A stretch of 64,000 nucleotides of DNA from Kribbella monticola (GCF_003261635.1 NZ_QFXK01000031.1:1-64000); one strand, 5' to 3'; counted from the stretch's first letter, positions 1 through 8,882 are shown. Made by a program: numbers and translations. Notes: generated by a model not told the origin, from the sequence alone.

Positions 1-86
1 CCCCCGAAGAGGCCTTACCGCTCGACTTGCATGTGTTAAGCACGCCGCCAGCGTTCGTCCTGAGCCAGGATCAAACTCTCCGTTGA
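1..86 (-). rRNA. rrs: 16S ribosomal RNA, 5' end only
   Basis: Read on the minus strand, this is the start of a bacterial small-subunit rRNA: the universal AGAGTTTGATC primer site lies at about 69-79, followed by CTGGCTCAG and the actinobacterial GACGAACGCTGGCGGCGTGC stretch. Only about 86 nt are present; the gene runs off the left edge. The mature 5' end is placed near 86 by alignment to the first bases of E. coli 16S, so it may be off by a few bases. The operon lies downstream of tyrS on the same strand. Confidence 0.97.
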
Positions 87-306
87 AATCTATATGTCAA
101 CCACACCAAAGGCGCGGATAACAGACAAACGAAAAACGATCCATTGCAATCAGAAACAAATCAAACTGACTTGAATCCAGAAAAATTACAAAGGAATCCA
201 ACACGAATCCACGACGACACCAGACCATCCAAACCTCGAAGAGGCCAGAACAGACCTGCTACCACCGAGACCCGTGAAGGGGGTTAATGCTAAATTTCGG
301 CATTGA

Positions 307-333
307 CTTTCGGCACGCTGTTGAGTTCTCAAG
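307..333 (-). promoter_or_regulatory. Conserved rRNA leader element (antitermination/processing motif)
   Basis: The minus strand carries CTTGAGAACTCAACAG followed by CGTGCCGAAA. This motif is widely conserved in actinobacterial rRNA leaders and is generally linked to antitermination (boxA-like) and pre-16S processing. It lies about 220 nt before the 16S start. The stretch between it and the 16S gene (about 88-300) is strikingly A-rich for this genome and holds no gene. Confidence 0.75.
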
Positions 334-391
334 AATCGGGCGCACACCGCGTCCGCGACCTTTCGGCCCGGACTCCGGGGCAACCTGCGCT

Positions 392-420
392 ACCTTACCG
401 GACCAGATCCGCCGGGTCAA
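392..420 (-). promoter_or_regulatory. rRNA promoter, proximal
   Basis: On the minus strand TTGACC (415-420) is separated by exactly 17 nt from TAAGGT (392-397). This is a good housekeeping sigma-70 type promoter and resembles streptomycete rrn promoters. It points at the 16S gene and lies upstream of the conserved leader motif. Assignment is from sequence alone. Confidence 0.7.
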
Positions 421-557
421 GCCCGACTTTTTCCGATCCACCACCCGCGTCGGCGCTACCGCCCCGAGTCAAGAAGACGCGGTTCGGCTCAGCTAGCCTT
501 TGGGGGGTTCGGAGCGACCGGCCGCTTGCGCGTCCCGCACTCGCTCCAACAAGAAGA

Positions 558-587
558 ACATTACGTGGCTTCCCGGTAGCCGGTCAA
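558..587 (-). promoter_or_regulatory. rRNA promoter, distal
   Basis: A second minus-strand promoter has TTGACC (582-587), an 18-nt spacer and TAATGT (558-563). It is about 167 bp upstream of the proximal promoter and shares its -35 hexamer, so the rrn operon appears to have tandem promoters. The rest of 88-731 holds no coding sequence that I can support. Confidence 0.6.
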
Positions 588-693
588 ATCCATATCCGGT
601 GGGTCGAATCACACGGCTGTAATTTGCCCTCGGCATCCACTCTGTGGGATGGCCAGCGGCACTGTGGGAACACCGTTCCCGGCCCTCGAGGGA

Positions 694-721
694 GCAGCTC
701 CCAGCGCACGCCGGGAGCTGC
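694..721 (-). terminator. Probable terminator of tyrS
   Basis: A perfect 9-bp stem (GCAGCTCCC at 694-702 with GGGAGCTGC at 713-721, 10-nt loop) lies 10 nt beyond the tyrS stop. There is no U-tract, which is usual for high-GC actinobacteria. It would separate tyrS transcription from the rrn promoters further downstream. Confidence 0.6.
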
Positions 722-731
722 CCAGAACTCG

Positions 732-2036
732 TCAGCTCCCAGCGGCCGAAGCCAGAACCCCTGCAAATGAACGCTTCCCGCGTCGCAGTACCAGTGCGCC
801 ACCGGGCAGCAGATCGTCCGAGCCCGGTACGTACTCCGGGTCGCTGACCTTCACGTTGTTGAGGTATCCCCCGCCCTCGGCGACAGTGCGCCGCGCAGCG
901 GACTTGCTGGCCACCAGGCCGGACTTCACCAACAGATCGCCATACGTCGGCATCGGCTCGCCGGCCGCAAGCTCCACGTGCGGTGCTTCTCGCAGCGCAG
1001 CCACCAGCGTCTCTCCGTTCAAAGCAGCGAGCTCGCCCTGCCCGAACAGCGCCTTCGACGCTTCCTGGACCCGACGGGTCTCGTCCTCGCCGTGTACGAG
1101 GGTAGTGACGTCCTCAGCGAGCACACGCTGGGCTTCGCGCGCATGTGGTCGCTCGGCGGTTGCCTCCTCCAGTGCGGCGATCTCCTCCGCAGTACGGAAG
1201 GTGTAGAAGCGCACCAGCTGCATCACGTCGCGGTCGTCGGTGTTGAACCAGAACTGGTAGAACGCGTACGGCGAAGTCAGCTCGCGGTCGAGCCAGACGG
1301 TGCCCGACTCGGTCTTGCCGAACTTGGTCCCGTCCGCCTTGGTCACCAGCGGCGTGGCCAACGCGTGCACCTTGCCGCCGTCCGCACGCCGGATCAGCTC
1401 GACGCCGGCAGTCAGGTTGCCCCACTGGTCGCTTCCCCCGGTCTGCAGCGTGCAGCCGTGTCGCCGGTAGAGCTCCAGGTAGTCCAGGGACTGGAGCAGC
1501 ACGTAGCTGAACTCGGTGTAGCTGATCCCCTGCTCCAACCGGGCCTTGACCACCTCGCGTCCGAGCATCCGGTTCACCGGGAAGTGCTTGCCGATGTCCC
1601 GGAGGAAGTCGAGCGTGTTGAGGTCCTTGGTCCAGTCGTAGTTGTTCACGATCCGGGCCGGGTTCGGCAGCGACTGGTCGAAGTCGACGAACCGCTCCAC
1701 CTGGCCGCGGACCCGCTCCACCCATTGCTGGACGACGTCCTTGGGGTTCAGCACCCGCTCGGAGGACTCCTTGGGGTCGCCGATCAGACCGGTGGCGCCA
1801 CCGACCAGACCGATCGGGTTGTGACCGGCCAGCTGCAGACGCCGGAGCGTGAGTAGCTGGAGCAGGTTGCCCATGTGCAGACTCGGCGCGGTCGGGTCGA
1901 AGCCCACATAGGAGGTGATCGGCCCGGCGGCCATCGCGGCACGCAGTACGTCGGGATCGGTCGAATGCGCGATCAGGCCGCGGCTGTCCAGGTCGTCGAG
2001 CACCTGCGTGCGGCTTGCGGTCCCGCTGTCGGTCAC
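732..2036 (-). CDS. tyrS: Tyrosine--tRNA ligase
   Basis: Class I aminoacyl-tRNA synthetase that charges tRNA-Tyr in the cytoplasm. The 434-residue product has the HIGH-type motif (HMGN, in YVGFDPTAPSLHMGN), the tyrosine pocket segment around GGSDQWGN, the KMSKS-type loop KFGKT, and a C-terminal S4-like RNA-binding region. Length is normal for bacterial TyrRS. I chose the GTG at 2034-2036 because the protein then begins just before the conserved LDDLDSRGLI segment and an AAGGAG ribosome site lies a few bases upstream; a longer reading would add 15 unconserved residues. It sits directly upstream of the rrn operon. The 48-nt gap before it leaves no room for a T-box leader. Confidence 0.97.
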   Translation of the reverse strand: MTDSGTASRTQVLDDLDSRGLIAHSTDPDVLRAAMAAGPITSYVGFDPTAPSLHMGNLLQLLTLRRLQLAGHNPIGLVGGATGLIGDPKESSERVLNPKDVVQQWVERVRGQVERFVDFDQSLPNPARIVNNYDWTKDLNTLDFLRDIGKHFPVNRMLGREVVKARLEQGISYTEFSYVLLQSLDYLELYRRHGCTLQTGGSDQWGNLTAGVELIRRADGGKVHALATPLVTKADGTKFGKTESGTVWLDRELTSPYAFYQFWFNTDDRDVMQLVRFYTFRTAEEIAALEEATAERPHAREAQRVLAEDVTTLVHGEDETRRVQEASKALFGQGELAALNGETLVAALREAPHVELAAGEPMPTYGDLLVKSGLVASKSAARRTVAEGGGYLNNVKVSDPEYVPGSDDLLPGGALVLRRGKRSFAGVLASAAGS

Positions 2037-2084
2037 TTGGTCTCCTTGTGTACGTCGTGGCGGTAACAAGGGTGCCAGCAACGA

Positions 2085-3122
2085 CTACGTGGCTTCCGGG
2101 CGGGACAGGACTGCGCGTAGCTGGGCGACCAGGGCGTGGCCGTCGGGGCCGTGGACTGTGGCGGCGGTGGGGCGGTGCGGGTCGTGGGCACCGGGGTCCG
2201 GGTTCGGCACTGGAAGACCGTGCGACAGCACCTGCTCGGCGGGGGTCAGCTGGCGGATCCCGATCGCGCGGACGTGATCCGGATGGGTCTGCGCGAAGTC
2301 GCCGTACAGCTGCGGGTCGTGCTGCCCGTCATCACCGACCAGGACCCAGCGGACCTGAGGAAACTCGGCTGCGAGTCGCCGCAGTGCCGTGCGCTTGTGC
2401 TCGCGACCACTGCGGAACCAACCCGTGTTGGTAGGCCCCCAGTCCGTCATCAGCATCGGACCGGCCGGGAAGCCGTGCCGGGCGAGGAACCGGGTCAAGG
2501 TGGGCGCTGTGTTCCACGCACCGGTCGACAGGTAGAAGATCGGCGCACCGGGGTGGTCGGCGAGCAGTTCGCGGTACATCTCGGCCATGCCCGGTACTAC
2601 GCGTCGCGCCTGCTCGTCGCGGACGAAGGTGTTCCAGGCGGCGATCATGGGACGCGGGAGCATCGTCAGCATCACCGTGTCGTCGATGTCGCTGACCAGT
2701 CCGAAGGTGGCGTCGGGGTCCGGTACGACGATCTGCGCCCGCGCCTGCCGTTCGCCGTGCACGCCGAGGCTGATCTCGTGGGTGCCGGGTGGCAGCACGA
2801 CCGGGACGGACAGGTCGATGAAGCCGCCGCGGTCCGTGGTCGCCTCGAAGCTCTGGCCGGCCACGGTGACCGCCACCTGTACTCCGGTCGCCGGCGCGGT
2901 GACGAACACCTTCCAGCCGCGGACCACCTGGTCCTCGTCGTAGCGGGGCTGGTTGCGCGGATCGCGGCTGAGCACGACGCGGGCCAGGACCCGGACGTAC
3001 TCGTGGTTGCCGTAGCCGACATGCGGGATGATCCGCTCCCGCCAGCCGCGGCGGCGCAGGATCGCCTGCACGCCTGCGTTGAACCAGTCCTCCAGGCGGG
3101 AGGAGTAGTGCTGTCGGGCCAT
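2085..3122 (-). CDS. App1-family (DUF2183) phosphatase-like protein
   Basis: A 345-residue cytoplasmic protein whose C-terminal half matches the App1 catalytic domain (DUF2183), related to yeast phosphatidate phosphatase App1 and the HAD superfamily. The nucleophile motif DIDDT is visible near residue 143, followed by an FYLSTGAWN segment and the acidic motif VLVGDDGQHDPQLY typical of this family. The N-terminal half is a small beta-rich region with LPPGTHEISL. The physiological substrate in bacteria is not established, so lipid phosphate hydrolysis is a family-level inference. The ATG is preceded at 6 nt by TAGGTT and has no ribosome site, so the transcript may be leaderless. It is divergent from the oxidoreductase at 3198. 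Confidence 0.85.
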   Translation of the reverse strand: MARQHYSSRLEDWFNAGVQAILRRRGWRERIIPHVGYGNHEYVRVLARVVLSRDPRNQPRYDEDQVVRGWKVFVTAPATGVQVAVTVAGQSFEATTDRGGFIDLSVPVVLPPGTHEISLGVHGERQARAQIVVPDPDATFGLVSDIDDTVMLTMLPRPMIAAWNTFVRDEQARRVVPGMAEMYRELLADHPGAPIFYLSTGAWNTAPTLTRFLARHGFPAGPMLMTDWGPTNTGWFRSGREHKRTALRRLAAEFPQVRWVLVGDDGQHDPQLYGDFAQTHPDHVRAIGIRQLTPAEQVLSHGLPVPNPDPGAHDPHRPTAATVHGPDGHALVAQLRAVLSRPEAT

Positions 3123-3128
3123 GCCCGA

Positions 3129-3197
3129 AACCTACCCGTCCGGAGGTCCCGTACGCCTGTTCACCAGACTGTCGGCGGCGACCTTTACGGTCTCGAT
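3129..3197. promoter_or_regulatory. Divergent, apparently leaderless promoter pair
   Basis: The 75-bp gap between two divergent genes holds a -10-like hexamer 6 nt before each start codon: TAGGTT (minus strand, 3129-3134) for the App1-like gene and TACGGT (plus strand, 3186-3191) for the oxidoreductase. Neither gene has a Shine-Dalgarno sequence. No convincing -35 box is visible for either one. Confidence 0.45.
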
Positions 3198-4157
3198 ATG
3201 ACACTGACCTCTGCTGCCATCGGGATGTGCTTCCCGCGGACCTATCCTGCCGCTCTGGTGACCGATGTCGCCCGCCGCCTGGAAGCCGGCGGCGCGGACA
3301 GCCTGTGGGTGATCGAGGACTGCTTCTACACCGCCGGTCCGTCGCTGGTGTCGGCCGCGCTGACCGTGACCGAGCGGCTGACCGTCGGCCTCGGCATCGT
3401 GCCCGCGGTGGTGCGGACGGCCGCTGTCACCGCGATGGAGTTCGCGACGCTGGACGCGCTCGCGCCGGGACGGTTCCTGCCCGGTATCGGCCACGGCGTC
3501 CAGGACTGGATGGGCCAGATGGGGGTGCGGCCGAAGTCGCCGCTGACCGCTCTGGAGGAGGTCACCGTCGCCGTCAATCGGTTGCTCGCGGGTGAAGAGG
3601 TGACCGTCGACGGCCAGTACGTGCACCTCGACCAGGTGAAGCTCGACGCTCCCCCGGCCGCCGCACCACCGATCCTCCTGGGAGTGCGTGGGCCGAAGTC
3701 GATGGCGCTCGCGGGTCGGGTCGCGGGCGGCGTGGTGCTCGCCGAGCCGGCCAGCCCGTCGTACGTGCGGGCCGCGGTCGAGCAGGCCGGGTCGCCGGAC
3801 GGGTTCGTGGTCGCTGTCTTCTCCGCGTTCTGTGTGCGCGCCGACCGCAAGACGGCGTACGAGTGGACAGCGCCCTGGCTGGCCGGGTTGATCGGCGAGA
3901 AGAACCCTGGGCTGGTCGCACTGCCGTTCTACGACGAGCTCGTGAAGCGGTTCGACGAGCAGGGCGTGCCCGGGCTGGTCACGATGCCGGCCGACTGGTG
4001 GACCGAGATCGGCCCGATCGGCACGCTCGACGACGCGGCTGCTCACCTGGACGCGCTGAATGCTGCCGGGGTTCATCACGTCGGGCTCTTCCCGGATCCC
4101 GAGGTCGAGCACGGTCTTCCCCAGCTCGAATTCGTGCTGGAGCTGGCCAACCGCTAA
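3198..4157 (+). CDS. LLM-class (F420-type) flavin/deazaflavin oxidoreductase
   Basis: A 319-residue luciferase-like monooxygenase-fold protein. The N-terminal segment MTLTSAAIGMCFPRTYPA, the GADSLWVIEDCFY strand/helix, LGIVPAVVR, the GRFLPGIGHG glycine-rich loop and the PPILLGVRGPKSM motif are typical of coenzyme F420-dependent members such as glucose-6-phosphate dehydrogenase or mer-like reductases. F420 rather than FMN use is inferred from the actinobacterial host; the substrate cannot be told. The ATG at 3198 was chosen because the conserved fold begins there and TACGGT lies 6 nt upstream. The stop codon overlaps that of the convergent glycosylase gene in the four bases CTAA. Confidence 0.85.
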   Translation: MTLTSAAIGMCFPRTYPAALVTDVARRLEAGGADSLWVIEDCFYTAGPSLVSAALTVTERLTVGLGIVPAVVRTAAVTAMEFATLDALAPGRFLPGIGHGVQDWMGQMGVRPKSPLTALEEVTVAVNRLLAGEEVTVDGQYVHLDQVKLDAPPAAAPPILLGVRGPKSMALAGRVAGGVVLAEPASPSYVRAAVEQAGSPDGFVVAVFSAFCVRADRKTAYEWTAPWLAGLIGEKNPGLVALPFYDELVKRFDEQGVPGLVTMPADWWTEIGPIGTLDDAAAHLDALNAAGVHHVGLFPDPEVEHGLPQLEFVLELANR

Positions 4158-4795
4158 CGACGTTTCGGCACATGCGGCTTGTACGGCGAGACGCTCGGCT
4201 CGCCGGGGATCCAGAACCGCCACGGCCGGTCGGCTGCTTCCCGCAGTCCTACTCGCGGGCCGGTCGCCGGGGAGCCGGTGAAGGGTGTGCCCGGTAGGAG
4301 CTGGATCGCAGAATCGCGGGACAGCAGGTCGGCACCGTTGGCGTCGCGGGTGATCCCTAACGCGACACAAAGCCGAGCCGGTCCACGAGCCAGATCCCGG
4401 TCCGCGATCCGCCGAGTTTTCACCGTTGTTGAGGCGGCGGGTGGGGTGGCGCCTCGGCGGGATCTGGCCAGGGCGAGGCCTTCGGTGACCTCGCCGGCTC
4501 GGAGAAGGACTGCGGAGGGCTGTCCGTCCGGGCCGGCGCTGATGTTCATGCAGAAGTGCATGCCGTAGGTGAAGTACACGTAGAGAAACCCAGGTGGCCC
4601 GAACATCACCGCATTGCGCGCCGTCTGCCCCCGGTACGCGTGCGACCCAGGGTCGTTCGGCCCGTCGTACGCCTCGACCTCGGTGATCCGGACCGCGACC
4701 GTCCCCTCGTCGGTGGTCCGGCGCAACACCATCCCCAGCAATGACGGCGCCACTTCGAGAACCGGGCGCGCCAACGACGTACGGCGTACAGGCAT
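4154..4795 (-). CDS. DNA-3-methyladenine glycosylase (AAG/MPG family)
   Basis: A 213-residue monofunctional base-excision repair glycosylase that removes alkylated purines. It shows the family signatures ITEVEAYDGPNDPGSHAYRG, with the catalytic-base glutamate, then NAVMFGPPGFLYVYFTYGMHFCMN and the VLLRAGEV strand, in the expected order and at normal length (about 200 residues). It starts 18 nt after the argH stop on the same strand with no promoter visible between, so it may be transcribed at the tail of the arginine operon. No strong ribosome site precedes the ATG. Confidence 0.93.
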   Translation of the reverse strand: MPVRRTSLARPVLEVAPSLLGMVLRRTTDEGTVAVRITEVEAYDGPNDPGSHAYRGQTARNAVMFGPPGFLYVYFTYGMHFCMNISAGPDGQPSAVLLRAGEVTEGLALARSRRGATPPAASTTVKTRRIADRDLARGPARLCVALGITRDANGADLLSRDSAIQLLPGTPFTGSPATGPRVGLREAADRPWRFWIPGEPSVSPYKPHVPKRR

Positions 4796-4813
4796 GCCCG
4801 GAACTCTAAAGCC

Positions 4814-6229
4814 TCAGCCCAGCGCCTTCGCGTGGTCGGCGGCGCGGGCGCGGAGTTCGGCGAGTTGTTCGGCGACCCGGTCCCCCGCCGTACCGCCGCG
4901 ACCGTTGCGGGAGGCAATCGACCCTTCGACGCTCAGCACGGTTCGCACCTCAGGCGTCAACTCGGGCGAGATCGCGGCGAGGTCGTCGTCGGACAGGTCC
5001 CACAGCTCGATCCCGCGCTTCTCGCATTCCTGCACGCACGCGCCGGCGACCTCGTGGGCTATCCGGAACGGCACCTTCTGCTTCACCAGCCACTCGGCGA
5101 TGTCGGTCGCCAGCGAGAACCCCTGCGGCGCCAGCTCCTCCAGCCGCTCCACGTTGAAACGCAAGGTCCGGATCATCCCGGTGAACGCGGGCAGCAGCAC
5201 CTCGAGGGTGTCCACGGAGTCGAAGACCGGCTCCTTGTCCTCCTGCAGATCCCGGTTGTACGCGAGCGGCTGCGCCTTCAGCGTCGCGAGCAACCCGGTG
5301 AGGTTGCCGATCAGCCGGCCGGACTTACCGCGGGCCAGTTCGGCGATGTCCGGATTCTTCTTCTGCGGCATGATGCTCGACCCGGTCGAGTACGCGTCGT
5401 CCAGCTGGACGAAGCCGAACTCCTTGGTCGCCCAGATGATCACCTCTTCGGCCTGCCGGGACAGGTCGACGCCGAGCTGCGCGGTGACGAAGGCGAACTC
5501 GGCCACGAAGTCGCGGGCCGCGGTGCCGTCGATCGAGTTCGCCGACGAGCCGGTGAAGCCGAGCTCGGAAGCGACGAAGACCGGGTCCAGCCCGAGCGAG
5601 GAGCCGGCCAGCGCACCCGCCCCGTACGGCGAATCGGCGGCGACCCGGTTGTCCCAGTCCCGCAGCCGGTCGAGGTCGCGGACGAGCGGCCATGCGTGGG
5701 CCAGCAGGTGATGCGAGAGCAGCACCGGCTGGGCGTGCTGGAGATGGGTACGGCCGGGCATCGCGACGCCGAGGTGCTGTTCGGCCTGGTCGGCGAGGGT
5801 GTTGATCTGGTCGAGGACGAGCCGGGCGATGATCCGGCCGCGGTCGCGCAGGAAGACCTTGAACAAAGTGGCGATCTGGTCGTTGCGGGACCGCCCGGCC
5901 CGCAGCCGCCCGCCGAGCTCGGCTCCCAACCGGTCCAGCAGGCCGCGTTCGAGCGCGGTGTGCACGTCCTCGTCGTCCTCGGCCGCCACGAAGGCGCCGG
6001 AGAGGACATCGGCGAGGAGTTCGTCGAGGCCGGTCAGCATCTTCGCGAGGTCGTCGTCGGTGAGCAGCCCGGCTCGGTGCAGCACCTTGGCGTGGGCCTT
6101 GGAACCGGCGATGTCGTACGGCGCGAGCCGCCAGTCGAAGTGCGTCGACTTGCTCAGCGCTGCCAGGGCGTCCGCGGGCCCACCGGCGAACCGGCCGCCC
6201 CAGAGTGCGGCGCTTTCTCCGGTGCTCAT
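4814..6229 (-). CDS. argH: Argininosuccinate lyase
   Basis: Last enzyme of arginine synthesis: cleaves argininosuccinate to arginine and fumarate. The 471-residue product carries the fumarase/aspartase signature GSSIMPQKKNPDIAE with the catalytic serine, the TH(LQHAQP) catalytic histidine segment, and the SRNDQ motif. Length is normal. The ATG at 6229 has an AAAGGA ribosome site that overlaps the end of argR, 12 nt upstream. It is the last arg gene of the cluster; argG, often next to it in other actinobacteria, is absent here. Confidence 0.97.
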   Translation of the reverse strand: MSTGESAALWGGRFAGGPADALAALSKSTHFDWRLAPYDIAGSKAHAKVLHRAGLLTDDDLAKMLTGLDELLADVLSGAFVAAEDDEDVHTALERGLLDRLGAELGGRLRAGRSRNDQIATLFKVFLRDRGRIIARLVLDQINTLADQAEQHLGVAMPGRTHLQHAQPVLLSHHLLAHAWPLVRDLDRLRDWDNRVAADSPYGAGALAGSSLGLDPVFVASELGFTGSSANSIDGTAARDFVAEFAFVTAQLGVDLSRQAEEVIIWATKEFGFVQLDDAYSTGSSIMPQKKNPDIAELARGKSGRLIGNLTGLLATLKAQPLAYNRDLQEDKEPVFDSVDTLEVLLPAFTGMIRTLRFNVERLEELAPQGFSLATDIAEWLVKQKVPFRIAHEVAGACVQECEKRGIELWDLSDDDLAAISPELTPEVRTVLSVEGSIASRNGRGGTAGDRVAEQLAELRARAADHAKALG

Positions 6230-6241
6230 CTCAACAGTCCT

Positions 6242-6757
6242 TTACTTGGAGTCGGTGTGGCGCGCGGCCAGACCGAGGAATCTGGCGGCCAGGGCCTGGC
6301 CGCCGGCCGGGTCCCGGGAGACGACCATCACGGTGTCGTCGCCGGCGATGGTGCCGAGTACGTCGTCCAGTCCCACGTGGTCGATCGCCGACGCGAAGTA
6401 CTGGGCCGCACCCGGCGGGGTTCGCAGGATCACCAGGTTGGCGCTGCCTTCCGCCGACACGAGCAACTCGGACGCCACTCGGGCCAGCCGGGCCTCGAAG
6501 GCAGCGGCCTCACCGGCGCGCGGCGTACGGTCACCGCCTTCACCCGGTACGGCGTACACCAGTTGGCCGGTCGAATCGCGAACCTTCACCGCGCCGATCT
6601 CGACCAGGTCGCGCGACAGCGTCGCCTGGCCGACGACGAGTCCCGCGGCCGAGAGCAGATCGGCCAGCTCGGTCTGCGAGCGAACCGGCTGCCGGCCGAG
6701 CAGGTCGACGATGCGCTGCTGGCGCGCGGTCTTGGTGGTCGGCACGGCCATCGTCAT
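6242..6757 (-). CDS. argR: Arginine repressor
   Basis: The 171-residue regulator senses arginine and binds ARG boxes as a hexamer. The N-terminal winged helix shows RQQRIVDLLGRQPVRSQTELADLL and the recognition segment QATLSRDLVEIGAVKV; the C-terminal core has the arginine-binding and oligomerization motif GTIAGDDTVMVV. The ATG at 6757 overlaps the argF stop as ATGA, implying translational coupling. An in-frame ATG 6 nt downstream (6751) would remove only two residues. The regulator lies inside the operon it is expected to control, as in many actinobacteria. Confidence 0.95.
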   Translation of the reverse strand: MTMAVPTTKTARQQRIVDLLGRQPVRSQTELADLLSAAGLVVGQATLSRDLVEIGAVKVRDSTGQLVYAVPGEGGDRTPRAGEAAAFEARLARVASELLVSAEGSANLVILRTPPGAAQYFASAIDHVGLDDVLGTIAGDDTVMVVSRDPAGGQALAARFLGLAARHTDSK

Positions 6758-7677
6758 GAGTTCGCCAGCAGCCATGAGAGCAACGCCTTCTGTGCATGCA
6801 ACCGGTTCTCGGCCTCGTCCCAGACGACCGACTGCGGCCCGTCGATCACGGCCGCCTCGATCTCCTTGCCCCGGTACGCCGGGAGGCAGTGCAGCACGAT
6901 CGCGTCGTCGTTCGCCTTGGCCAGCAGGTCGGACGTCACGGCGTACGGAACGAAAGGTGCCTCGCGCAACGCGGCTTCGGCTTCCTGTCCCATCGAAACC
7001 CATGTGTCGGTCGCGACCACGTCGGCCCCGGCAACAGCCTCGAAGGCGTCTGGACTCCACGACGCCGAACCGCCCGTGACACCACCGATCTCCACGGCTT
7101 TGGCGAGCACCGCCGCGTCAGGTTGATAGTCCGCCGGTGAAGCAACGACCACGTGCATCCCGGCGGTCACTCCACCGAGCAGGTAGGAGTGCGCCATGTT
7201 GTTCGCGCCGTCGCCGAGGTAGACCAGCTTCAATCCCGCGGTCGAGCCCTTGTGCTGCCGCACGGTGAGCAGGTCCGCCAGGATCTGGCACGGGTGGAAC
7301 TCGTCGGTCAGCGCGTTGATCACCGGCACCCGCGATGCCCCGGCCATCTCCTCGATCCGGACCTGCCCGGACGTCCGCCACACGATCGCGCCGACCTGCC
7401 GGTCCAGCACCCGGGCCGTGTCGGCAATCGGTTCACCGCGGCCCATCTGCGAGGTCTGCGCGTCGATGATCAGCGGTACGCCGCCGAGTTCCGCGATCCC
7501 GACCGCGAACGAGATCCTGGTCCGGGTCGACGTCTTGTCGAAGATCACCGCGACGGTCTGCGGTCCGGCCAGCGGCTGATGCCCGAACCGGTCGGCCACC
7601 AACCGCTCGGCCAGCGTCAGGACCTCGTCCTGCTCGGCCGGACTGAGGTCGTCGTCCCGCAAGAAGTGCCTGGTCAC
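6754..7677 (-). CDS. argF: Ornithine carbamoyltransferase
   Basis: Transfers the carbamoyl group to ornithine to give citrulline. The 307-residue protein has the carbamoyl-phosphate motif STRTR (in FDKTSTRTRISF), the HPCQ loop (FHPCQILADLLT), the ornithine SMG loop (DTWVSMGQE) and the catalytic HCLPA motif. The GTG at 7677 was chosen because it overlaps the argD stop as GTGA and because conserved sequence begins there (RHFL.DDDLSPAE). Family length is about 300-330 residues. Confidence 0.96.
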   Translation of the reverse strand: MTRHFLRDDDLSPAEQDEVLTLAERLVADRFGHQPLAGPQTVAVIFDKTSTRTRISFAVGIAELGGVPLIIDAQTSQMGRGEPIADTARVLDRQVGAIVWRTSGQVRIEEMAGASRVPVINALTDEFHPCQILADLLTVRQHKGSTAGLKLVYLGDGANNMAHSYLLGGVTAGMHVVVASPADYQPDAAVLAKAVEIGGVTGGSASWSPDAFEAVAGADVVATDTWVSMGQEAEAALREAPFVPYAVTSDLLAKANDDAIVLHCLPAYRGKEIEAAVIDGPQSVVWDEAENRLHAQKALLSWLLANS

Positions 7678-8882
7678 GAAGCCTCCACAACGCAAGCGTC
7701 CAGCAGCCCGGGGAGGGCCGCGACGAAACTGTCCGCATCAGCCTTGCTCAGGATGTACGGCGGTGCCAGTCGAATCGCGTCCGGAACCGGATTGTTGACG
7801 ATGAATCCCGCCTCCAGCGCCCCCGCCGCGACCTGGTCCGACACCGGCGCGGTCAGCTGGATCGCGAGTAGCAACCCACGACCCCGGACGCCGGCGATCA
7901 GCGGGTGATCCAGCGCCTCGATCGCGGAGACGAGATGGTTGCCGATGGCATTGACATTGGCGAGCAGCCCGTCCCGCTCGATCACCGTCAACACCGCGAG
8001 GCCCGCGATCGCCGCGACCGGATTGCCGCCGAACGTCGTACCGTGGTTGCCCGGCTGCAGCAATGAAGCAGTTTCACCGAAGCCGAGGCACGCGCCGATC
8101 GGGATCCCCGCGCCGAGGCCCTTCGCGACCGTGACGATGTCGGGCGTGATTCCCGCGGCCTGGAACGCGAACCAGTCACCGGTCCGCCCGACGCCGGTCT
8201 GGATCTCGTCGATCCACAGCAGCGCACCGTGCTCGGAGGTGATCCGCCGAGCCGCTTCGAGGTAGCCATCGGGCGGTACGACGACGCCGTTCTCGCCCTG
8301 GATCGGCTCGAGCACCACGGCCGCGGTCTCGCCGTCGACAGCGGCAGCCAGCGCGGCAGCATCGCCGTACGGAACGAAGGTGACGTCGCCCGGCAGCGGC
8401 GCGAACGCCTCCCGGTACGCCGGCTTCCAGGTGATCGCGAGCGCGCCCATCGTGCGGCCGTGGAAGGCGCCGACGGTCGAGACGATCTTGGTGCGGCCGG
8501 TCTTCCGGGTGATCTTGAATGCCGCCTCGTTCGCCTCCGTACCCGAATTGGTGAAGAACACCTTGCCGGGGGCATCGAACAGCGAGAGCAGCTTCTCGGC
8601 CAGCGCGATCTGCGGCGCGGAGGCGAAGAAGTTGGAGACGTGCCCGAGGGTGGCGAGCTGGCTCGTCACGGCCGACACCACGAACGGGTGCGCGTGGCCG
8701 AGGCAGTTCACCGCGAGCCCGCCGAGCAGGTCGAGGTACTTGCGGCCGTCGGCGTCCCACAGGTACGCGCCCTCGCCGCGGACCAGCGCCCGCTTCGGCG
8801 GCCCGAAGGTGTTCATCAGCGCGTTCGAGTACCGCTCGGCCAGCGCGGCCCCGGTGTCTTCGACGGCTACCAGTTCGGTCAT
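7674..8882 (-). CDS. argD: Acetylornithine aminotransferase
   Basis: A 402-residue class-III PLP aminotransferase that converts N-acetylglutamate semialdehyde to N-acetylornithine. The PLP lysine lies in TVAKGLGAGIPIGA; DEIQTGVGRTG holds the conserved aspartate, and NSGTEANEAAFK contacts the phosphate. Its ATG overlaps the argB stop (ATGA) and its own stop overlaps the argF GTG, so translation is coupled on both sides. Bifunctional use in lysine synthesis (DapC) is common in the family but cannot be judged here. Confidence 0.95.
   Translation of the reverse strand: MTELVAVEDTGAALAERYSNALMNTFGPPKRALVRGEGAYLWDADGRKYLDLLGGLAVNCLGHAHPFVVSAVTSQLATLGHVSNFFASAPQIALAEKLLSLFDAPGKVFFTNSGTEANEAAFKITRKTGRTKIVSTVGAFHGRTMGALAITWKPAYREAFAPLPGDVTFVPYGDAAALAAAVDGETAAVVLEPIQGENGVVVPPDGYLEAARRITSEHGALLWIDEIQTGVGRTGDWFAFQAAGITPDIVTVAKGLGAGIPIGACLGFGETASLLQPGNHGTTFGGNPVAAIAGLAVLTVIERDGLLANVNAIGNHLVSAIEALDHPLIAGVRGRGLLLAIQLTAPVSDQVAAGALEAGFIVNNPVPDAIRLAPPYILSKADADSFVAALPGLLDACVVEAS

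Noticed and set aside
72..100. TTGACA on the minus strand at 95-100 as an extra rRNA promoter
   Set aside because: Its -10 would fall inside the 16S gene and no matching hexamer exists.
4832..7126. Long plus-strand open frames (764, 426 and similar) opposite argH-argR-argF
   Set aside because: The minus-strand genes are canonical enzymes with full motifs. The plus-strand frames are Arg/Gly/Pro-rich composition shadows of high-GC codon usage.
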